From Virgisporangium aliadipatigenens (GTDB lineage Bacteria > Actinomycetota > Actinomycetes > Mycobacteriales > Micromonosporaceae), in assembly GCF_016863615.1 (NCBI RefSeq), contig NZ_BOPF01000050.1, positions 1 through 64,000 on the forward strand: a DNA stretch of 64,000 bases, in the 5' to 3' direction. Under the pieces are notes generated by a model. It made no database searches and was not told where the DNA came from. It was given only the letters and a program-made list of their open reading frames with translations. The translations under genes were made by a program, and so were the position numbers. Every line of letters starts with the position of its first letter. Within the stretch, counting starts at the first letter, position 1. This document shows, one piece after another, positions 58,384-64,000 of this stretch.

Positions 58384-58977
58384 GTGGAGACCCGGGACGT
58401 TCTCGGCGGGGTCGGTACCCGCCTGCGGGCCCTGCGCCGGCGGCGCGGGGTGACGCTCGCGCAGCTCTCGACGGAGACCGGCATCAGCATCAGCACGCTG
58501 TCCCGACTGGAGTCCGGTGGCCGCAAGCCGACGCTGGAACTGCTGCTGCCGCTGGCGCGGGTGCACCAGGTGCCGCTGGACGAACTGGTCGGCGCCCCGA
58601 ACTGCGACGATCCGCGCGTGCACACCAGGCCCATGGTGCGGGCGGGCGTCACCTACCTGCCGCTGACGAAGCGGCCGGGTGGGATGCGCGCCTACAAACT
58701 GCTCTACCCGCCGGGCACGCCGGACACGGAGGAACAGCAGAGCCACGAGGGATACGAGTGGCTGTACGTCCTGGCGGGACGGCTGCGCATGCGGTTGGGC
58801 CCGCACGACCTGATCCTGGGCGAGGGCGAGGCGGCGGAGTTCGACACCCGCACGCCGCACTGGTTCGGCAATCCGGGGCCGGGGCCGCTGGAGCTGCTCA
58901 GCATCTTCGGGCCGCAGGGCGAACGCATCCACGTCCGCGCCCGCCCGGCCGGGTCAGCGCGACTCGCGCAGGACTGA
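58384..58977 (+). CDS. XRE-family regulator with cupin sensor domain
   Basis: 197 residues: helix-turn-helix (about 8-62, RLRALRRRRGVTLAQLSTET, ISTLSRLESGGRKPTLELLL) and a C-terminal cupin (about 100-190, EGYEWLYVLAGRLRMRLGPHD, GEAAEFDTRTPHWFGNPGPG). Such proteins sense small molecules through the cupin and often regulate a divergent metabolic gene, here the methyltransferase. It starts with GTG and overlaps malQ by 24 bp at the 3-prime ends (convergent). Confidence 0.9.
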   Translation: METRDVLGGVGTRLRALRRRRGVTLAQLSTETGISISTLSRLESGGRKPTLELLLPLARVHQVPLDELVGAPNCDDPRVHTRPMVRAGVTYLPLTKRPGGMRAYKLLYPPGTPDTEEQQSHEGYEWLYVLAGRLRMRLGPHDLILGEGEAAEFDTRTPHWFGNPGPGPLELLSIFGPQGERIHVRARPAGSARLAQD

Positions 58978-60840
58978 CACCACCCTGCGCACCCGCGGAT
59001 CGTCGAAGAGCGCGTCCAGCGACACCGGCAGCGGGATGCGCCAGTTCGGGTACTCGTCCACGGTGCCGGGGAGGTTCGGCTGGCGCACCTCGCCGATGAC
59101 GTCGTACGGCGCGATCGCCACCAGCCGGCTCGGCGTCGCCGCGAGGAAGCCGTGCATCGCCACCACGATCTCCTCGTCGGGTGCGTCGGCGTCGACCAGG
59201 AACCCTTCCGTCACAAGAAGTTCGACCAGCGCGTCGCGGTCCTTGCGGGCCTCGGCCGCCTCCTCGGCCGCCGGCCGGGCCAGCACACCGAGCTCGTCCC
59301 GGACCCGCACGTGCTCACCGGTCAGGAAGCCGGGCGCCGTGGGCAGGTCGTGGGTGGAGACCGTGGCGAGGGAGTTCACCGGCCACTTGGCCGACGGCAG
59401 GAACGTGTCCCAGTCCGCCGCCTCCCGGGTGAACCACAGGACGGAGCAGCCGAGCATGTTCCGTTCCCCCAGACCCTCGGTGACGTAGGGCGGCACGGTG
59501 CCGAGGTCCTCGCCGACCACGACGGCGCCGGCTCGCCGCGCCTCCAGGGCGAGGATCCCCACCATGGCGGCCGGGTCGTAGCGCACGTACGTCCCGTCCA
59601 GGGCGGAGCCGCCCGGCGGCACCCACCACAGCCGCCACAGCCCGGCGACGTGGTCGACGCGCAGCCCCTTGGCGTGCGCGAAGAGCGAACGCAGCAGGTC
59701 CCGGTACGGCGCGTAGCCGGCGGCGTCGAGCCGGTCCGGGCGCCACGCGGCGAGGCCCCAGTCCTGGCCGAGCTGGTTGAAGGCGTCCGGCGGCGCGCCG
59801 ATCCGCACCCCCTGCGCGAGATGGTCCTGCAACAGCCAGCCGTCCGCGCCGCCCGGGTCGATCCCGACGGCGAGGTCGTGGACGATCCCGATCCCCATGT
59901 CCGCGGCCGCCCGGTCCGCGCGTTCCAGTTGCTCTTCCGCGCAGCTTTGCAACCAGCCGTGGAACGCCACCAGTTCCGTCAGCTCTTCGCGCGCCCGCGC
60001 GACGGCGGGACTGTCCGGCCGGCGCAGTTCCTCGGGCCAGCGGCGCCAGTCGGAGCCGTGCCGTTCGGCGAGTGCCGCGTAGGTGGCGTAGTCCCGCAGG
60101 GCCGGGTCGTCGAAAGCGAACTCCTTGGGCGCCAACCGTTCCAGGGCGGCGCGCTTGGCGGCCCACACGCCGTCGTAGTCGATCAGGTCGCCGGTGCGCG
60201 CCGGGCGCAGACCGTCCACAGTGGACTTCGCCGCGGCGTACCCCTCGATCTCCGCCACCCGCAGGTACAACGGATTCACGAAGCGGCGGCTCGACGGGGA
60301 GTACGGCGACGCCGGCACGTGCTCTCCCGGAACGGGCGCGTGCAACGGGTTCAGCAGCACGAAGCCGGCCCCGTCGTCAGCGGCCCGCCGCACCACCTCG
60401 GCCAGGTCGGCGAAGTCCCCCATCCCCCACGAACTGGCGGAGTGCAGCGCGTACAGCTGCACCATCCAGCCCCACGCGCGCGGCGGCGCCGGCAACGCGG
60501 CCGGCGTGACGATCAGCGCCCGGGCGACGTCGCCCTCGACCAGCGTGTGGTAACCCAGCGGCAAAGGCCCACCGGTGTGCGCCGAACCGTCCTCCAGCGT
60601 CACCGCACCGCCGGCCGGCGCGGGCTGCCCCTCCCGCAGGATCAGCGTCCCGGTCGCCGGCCGGCGCTTCTGCTCCGCCAGGGCCGCCGCGGCGGCGGAG
60701 GGCGTGGACGCGTCGACGTCGAGCAGGCCGAGCACCGACCGGACGACGTCCGGCGCGATCTCCTGACGCTCCCGCCGGGAGTTCTCGAACCAGGTGGCAA
60801 CCCCGTGCGCGTCGGCCAATTCGGCCAGAACCGGATCCAT
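58954..60840 (-). CDS. malQ: 4-alpha-glucanotransferase
   Basis: 628 residues of GH77. An actinobacterial-type N-terminal extension (about 1-160) precedes the barrel: MVQLYALHSASSWGMGDFADL, ASPYSPSSRRFVNPLYL, GLRVDHVAGLWRLWWVP (nucleophile Asp), VVVGEDLGTVPPYV (Glu) and VSTHDLPTAPGFLTG. It shuttles glucan chains between maltodextrins and complements the glgX-treY-treZ block upstream. The single ATG at 60840 gives the expected N-terminus (MDPVLAELADAHGVATWF). Confidence 0.95.
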   Translation of the reverse strand: MDPVLAELADAHGVATWFENSRRERQEIAPDVVRSVLGLLDVDASTPSAAAAALAEQKRRPATGTLILREGQPAPAGGAVTLEDGSAHTGGPLPLGYHTLVEGDVARALIVTPAALPAPPRAWGWMVQLYALHSASSWGMGDFADLAEVVRRAADDGAGFVLLNPLHAPVPGEHVPASPYSPSSRRFVNPLYLRVAEIEGYAAAKSTVDGLRPARTGDLIDYDGVWAAKRAALERLAPKEFAFDDPALRDYATYAALAERHGSDWRRWPEELRRPDSPAVARAREELTELVAFHGWLQSCAEEQLERADRAAADMGIGIVHDLAVGIDPGGADGWLLQDHLAQGVRIGAPPDAFNQLGQDWGLAAWRPDRLDAAGYAPYRDLLRSLFAHAKGLRVDHVAGLWRLWWVPPGGSALDGTYVRYDPAAMVGILALEARRAGAVVVGEDLGTVPPYVTEGLGERNMLGCSVLWFTREAADWDTFLPSAKWPVNSLATVSTHDLPTAPGFLTGEHVRVRDELGVLARPAAEEAAEARKDRDALVELLVTEGFLVDADAPDEEIVVAMHGFLAATPSRLVAIAPYDVIGEVRQPNLPGTVDEYPNWRIPLPVSLDALFDDPRVRRVVSVLRESR

Positions 60841-60878
60841 TCCGGCGACGTTACGGCAAGTGCGGAGCCGGACAGGCC

Positions 60879-61607
60879 TCAGTCCTGCGTGGTCGGGCGG
60901 ATGGTGATGTCGCCGATCTCGACGTCGTCGGGCTGCTCGATCGCGAAGGCGATGGCGCGGGCCACCGCTTCGGGCGCGATGGCGAACTCGTTCATGTTCC
61001 GCTGGATCTCCGCGCGCAGCACGGGATCGCCGATGCTGTCGGCGAGTTCGGTGCGCACGTAGCCGGGCGAGACGGAGGTGGTGCGCAGCCAGCCGGCGGT
61101 GGATTCCTGGCGCAGCCCTTCGAGGATGGTGCGCACCGCGTTCTTGGTGCCGCCGTAGACGGCCATCGTGGGCGTGATCTTGATGCCGGCCGTCGAGACG
61201 GTGGTGACGAAGTGGCCGCGCCGCTGTCGTTCGAAGACGGGCAGGGCCGCGGCGATGCCGTGCAGGACGCCGCGCACGTTCACGTCGATCATGGCCTGCC
61301 AGCCCTCGACGTCGAGCTGCGCGACGGGCCCGATGCGGCTGATGCCGGCATTGCCGACCAGCACGTCCAGCCGCCCGAACTCCTCGACCGCCGCGGCGAC
61401 CAGCCCGTCCACGTCGGCCCGGGATGTGACGTCGACAGCGCGGACGCTCGCCCGCCCGCCCTTGGCGCGGATCTCCTCGGCGAGTTCGTCGAGCCGCTCG
61501 GTGCGCCGCGCACCGAGCACGACGTCGGCGCCGCGGGCGGCCAGTTCGCGGGCGGTGGCCGCGCCGATGCCGCTGCTGGCCCCGGTGATGGCGACGACTG
61601 TGGCCAT
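60879..61607 (-). CDS. Short-chain dehydrogenase/reductase (classical SDR)
   Basis: 242 residues: cofactor motif TGASSGIG at 8-15 (NADP-type, with GARRTERL following), NAG near 84, catalytic Ser (TTVSTAGIK) near 134, YxxxK as YGGTK near 149, and SPGYVRTEL. The NNxAG-like motif reads VGNAGIS. Substrate unknown. A GGGGAGG box precedes the ATG at 61607. It is divergent from a TetR gene with two palindromic operators between them, so it is probably repressed by that TetR protein. Confidence 0.92.
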   Translation of the reverse strand: MATVVAITGASSGIGAATARELAARGADVVLGARRTERLDELAEEIRAKGGRASVRAVDVTSRADVDGLVAAAVEEFGRLDVLVGNAGISRIGPVAQLDVEGWQAMIDVNVRGVLHGIAAALPVFERQRRGHFVTTVSTAGIKITPTMAVYGGTKNAVRTILEGLRQESTAGWLRTTSVSPGYVRTELADSIGDPVLRAEIQRNMNEFAIAPEAVARAIAFAIEQPDDVEIGDITIRPTTQD

Positions 61608-61629
61608 GACATAACCTCCCCAGAGAGAA

Positions 61630-61675
61630 CGGACACGTGTCCGCTTGTCCCCCGACACTACCGGACACGTGTCCG
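61630..61675. promoter_or_regulatory. Twin palindromic TetR operators
   Basis: CGGACACGTGTCCG occurs twice, exactly, at 61630-61643 and 61662-61675 (32 bp apart), each followed by CTT. The pair occupies the gap between the SDR and TetR genes, one site near each start codon. This is the usual layout for a TetR repressor that controls itself and its neighbour. Confidence 0.8.
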
Positions 61676-61699
61676 CTTACGCCAACCGGAAGGTGTGCC

Positions 61700-62245
61700 A
61701 TGCCCGCACGCGCGGACGCCGCCGAGAACCGCGCCCGCATCCTGGCGGTGGCCCGGGAGGTCGCCGGCCGCGCCGCCGGCGTCGGCGAGATCCGGCTCAA
61801 CGAGATCGCCAAGGCCGCCGGCGTCGGCCAGGGCACGCTCTACCGCCATTTCCCGACCCGCGAGGCGCTCCTGCTGGAGGTCTACCGCCGCGACGTCGAC
61901 GAGATGTGCGACGCCGCCGCCGAACTCGTCCGCGACCTGCCGCCCGCCGAGGCGCTGGAGCGCTGGCTCGCCCGCGTCGAGGAGTACGCCTGGGTCAAGC
62001 AGGGCGTCTTCGCCGCCGTCGAGACGGCCATGCGCGCCGAGGTGAGCGCACACAGCCGGCACCGCATCGCCGAGGCGCTCGACCTCCTGCTGGACGCCGG
62101 CCGCGCCGCCGGGACGGTCCGCGACGACGTCGACGCGCGCGACGTCGTGCTGCTCATCGGATACCTCTCCGCGCTGGGGCCCGACGAGCGCGGCGAACGG
62201 GCGCGCCGCCTGCGCACCGTCGTCCTGAGCGGCCTGCGCCCGTAA
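61700..62245 (+). CDS. TetR-family repressor
   Basis: 181 residues: N-terminal helix-turn-helix (about 8-55, NRARILAVAREVAGRAAG, NEIAKAAGVGQGTLYRHFPTREALLLEVY) and a helical ligand-binding C domain. The ATG at 61700 lies 25 bp after the second operator; the longer frame from 61637 would include the operators. It is predicted to bind CGGACACGTGTCCG and control the divergent SDR gene. The downstream ABC exporter (58 bp away) could belong to the same response. Confidence 0.92.
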   Translation: MPARADAAENRARILAVAREVAGRAAGVGEIRLNEIAKAAGVGQGTLYRHFPTREALLLEVYRRDVDEMCDAAAELVRDLPPAEALERWLARVEEYAWVKQGVFAAVETAMRAEVSAHSRHRIAEALDLLLDAGRAAGTVRDDVDARDVVLLIGYLSALGPDERGERARRLRTVVLSGLRP

Positions 62246-62302
62246 CTGAGACGTCGCTGAGCGGACGTATCCCGGAAAAAGAGACCGCGCTACGGTCGGG
62301 CG

Positions 62303-64000
62303 ATGGAGAGCGTCGGGCTGCGCGCCCTGCTGCCGTACGTCCGACCGCACCGCGCCGCCCTCGTCACCGTCGGCACCCTCTCGCTCGTCTCCGCGGGAGG
62401 CACCCTCCTGCAGCCGCTGCTCACCCGCCGGGTCCTCGACACCATCGGCGCCGGCCAGCCGGTGGCCCGGCACGTGGCGGCGCTCGTCGCCCTGCTGGCG
62501 GCCGTGGCGGCGATCGGCGCGACCCGCGACTTCATCCTCCAGCGCGCCGGCGAGGGCCTGGTCCGCGACGCCCGCACCCGCCTCGCCGGGCACCTGCTAC
62601 GGCTGCCGATCGCCGAGTACGACACCCGCCGCACCGGCGACCTGCTCTCCCGGGTCGGCGCCGACACCACCCTGCTCCGCGCCGTGATCACCTCCGGCAT
62701 CCTGGACAGCGTCTCCGGCGTGGTCATGGTGACCGGCGCGGCCGTCGCGATGATCGTTCTCGACCCGCTGCTGTTCGGGGTCACGCTCATCGGGCTGGCC
62801 GTCGGGCTCGGCGTCGGGGTCACCTTCGCCCGGCGGGTGCGCCCGGCGGCCCGCGCCGCCCAGGAACGCCTCGGCGAGATGACCTCCACCGTCGAACGCG
62901 CCCTCACCGCCGCCCGCACCATCCGCGCCAGCCGCGCCGAGGAACGCGAGACGGCCGCCGTCGCCGCGGCGGCGTCGGCGGCGTACGACGCCGGCATCCG
63001 CACCGCGCGCCTCGAGGCCCTCGTCGGGCCGGCCGGAGTGGCGGCCGTGCAGGGGGCGTTCCTGCTGGTGCTGGGCGTGGGCGGGGCCCGGGTCGCGGAC
63101 GGGACGCTGAGCGTGGGCGACCTGGTGGCGTTCGTGCTGTTCCTGTTCTTCCTGGTGATGCCGCTCGGCGGGGCGCTGCGGGCGTACACCCAGATCCAGA
63201 CCGGCCTCGCCGCGCTCGGGCGGATGCAGGAGGTGCTGGATCTGCCGCTGGAGCCGGACGAGGGCACCGCGTCGTTCCCGGTCGCCGGTGCGCCGGCGGT
63301 GGAGTTCCGCGACGTGCGCTTCGCCTACGCGGCCGACCCCGGACGGGAGGTGCTGCGCGGCGTCAGCTTCGCCGTGCCCTACGGCACCCGCACCGCCCTC
63401 GTCGGCCCGTCCGGCTGCGGCAAGTCGACCACGCTCTCGCTGATCGAGCGCTTCTACGACGTCACCGGCGGCGCCGTCCTGGTCGGCGGCGTCGACGTGC
63501 GGGCCATCCCGCGCGAAGAGCTGCGCGGCACGCTCGGCTACGTCGAGCAGGAGGCGCCGGTGCTCGCCGGGACGTTGCGGGACAACCTGCTGCTGACCGT
63601 TCCGGCCGCCGCCGAGGCCGAGCTCCGCGCGGTCCTCGAGGCCGTCAATCTCTCCGATCTGGTCGAACGGACACCGCTCGGCCTCGACGCTCAGGTGGGC
63701 GAGGGCGGTGTGCTGCTGTCCGGCGGCGAACGCCAGCGCCTCGCGATCGCCCGCACCCTCCTGGCCGGGCCGCCGATCCTGCTGCTGGACGAGCCGACGT
63801 CCAACCTCGACGCGCGCAACGAGGCCGCCCTGCACGCGGCGATCGACGCCGTCGCGGCCGACCGGACGCTCCTGATCGTGGCGCACCGGCTCTCCACGGT
63901 CGTCAGCGCGGACCAGATCGTGGTCTTCGACGACGGCGGCGTGGTGGCGGTCGGCCGCCACGACGAACTTCTCTCGACGAGCCCGCTGTACCGGGAGTTC
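62303..64000 (+). CDS. ABC transporter, fused permease and ATPase (exporter type), cut by window end
   Basis: 566 codons are present and the frame runs off the right edge. An N-terminal membrane domain with about six helices (LRALLPYVRPHRAALVTVGT, then GDLLSRVGADTTLLR) is followed by the ATPase: Walker A GPSGCGKST near 372, Q-loop YVEQEAPVLAGTLRDN, signature LSGGERQRLAIART, Walker B ILLLDEPTSNLD, and H-loop AHRLST. This is a half-transporter that dimerises to export drugs, lipids or peptides. The ATG at 62303 gives MESVGLRALLPYV; only a few dozen residues should be missing. Confidence 0.92.
   Translation, partial: MESVGLRALLPYVRPHRAALVTVGTLSLVSAGGTLLQPLLTRRVLDTIGAGQPVARHVAALVALLAAVAAIGATRDFILQRAGEGLVRDARTRLAGHLLRLPIAEYDTRRTGDLLSRVGADTTLLRAVITSGILDSVSGVVMVTGAAVAMIVLDPLLFGVTLIGLAVGLGVGVTFARRVRPAARAAQERLGEMTSTVERALTAARTIRASRAEERETAAVAAAASAAYDAGIRTARLEALVGPAGVAAVQGAFLLVLGVGGARVADGTLSVGDLVAFVLFLFFLVMPLGGALRAYTQIQTGLAALGRMQEVLDLPLEPDEGTASFPVAGAPAVEFRDVRFAYAADPGREVLRGVSFAVPYGTRTALVGPSGCGKSTTLSLIERFYDVTGGAVLVGGVDVRAIPREELRGTLGYVEQEAPVLAGTLRDNLLLTVPAAAEAELRAVLEAVNLSDLVERTPLGLDAQVGEGGVLLSGGERQRLAIARTLLAGPPILLLDEPTSNLDARNEAALHAAIDAVAADRTLLIVAHRLSTVVSADQIVVFDDGGVVAVGRHDELLSTSPLYREF

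Noticed and set aside
58954-61836. A 960-codon frame joining malQ to sequence overlapping the SDR gene
   Set aside because: The part before the ATG at 60840 is out-of-frame SDR sequence; MalQ has a normal start there.

Overview
The window is high-GC DNA with dense, mostly overlapping genes, many GTG starts and ATGA stop/start overlaps. Gene content and order point to an actinomycete, most probably Micromonosporaceae (Actinoplanes/Micromonospora-like): argCJBDF-argR-argH followed by a 3-methyladenine DNA glycosylase and tyrS; infC-rpmI-rplT-trmH-pheST; hisE-hisG; def-fmt-rsmB-rpe next to the riboflavin genes; SigE-family sigma factors. This placement is inferred from gene order and protein style, not from a database search. 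No plasmid, phage or integrase gene is visible.

Left third (1-24 kb). A possible rRNA-type promoter faces out of the left edge. Next comes the leftward arginine operon (argC, argJ, argB, argD, argF, argR, argH) with a putative ARG box at argC, then mpg and tyrS. argG is missing from the operon. Two related 87-nt repeat ORFs are fitted exactly between argB/argD and argD/argF. A small rightward island holds a DUF6461-like gene and a decayed sigma/anti-sigma pair. It is followed by leftward genes for a membrane protein, a large LuxR-type ATPase regulator, an amidohydrolase, pheT-pheS, a SpoU methyltransferase and the L20/L35/IF3 operon. infC starts with AUC and has a leader with a terminator-like hairpin. 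A PH-domain membrane protein, hisG and hisE close this block.

Middle (24-43 kb). An intact GGDEF-EAL membrane protein converges on ribE-ribBA-ribH, which sits behind a clear FMN riboswitch. Upstream are a response regulator with a degenerate GGDEF domain and rpe, joined by a structured repeat ORF. A DesK/NarL-type two-component system and a PHM-like copper monooxygenase lipoprotein share an identical 18-bp promoter palindrome, so they probably form a small regulon. rsmB-fmt-def follow, then a 1441-residue secreted GH3 enzyme behind a LacI/CebR-type operator, then a SigE-family sigma factor with its membrane partner.

Right third (43-64 kb). Two tandem Ser/Thr kinases carry C-terminal ricin-type lectin domains. 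A glycogen/trehalose block follows: a GH133-like debranching enzyme, glgX/treX, treY, a structured repeat ORF, treZ, and malQ further on. Between treZ and malQ lie a TOPRIM-like protein plus AAA ATPase pair (possible defence module), a methyltransferase and an XRE-cupin regulator. The window ends with an SDR/TetR divergon that has twin palindromic operators, and with an ABC exporter cut by the right edge.

Notable across the window are the two families of repeat ORFs that bridge operon genes with ATGA overlaps on both sides, and a 12-bp palindrome (TCCACWGTGGAC) found at least ten times, almost always inside genes.
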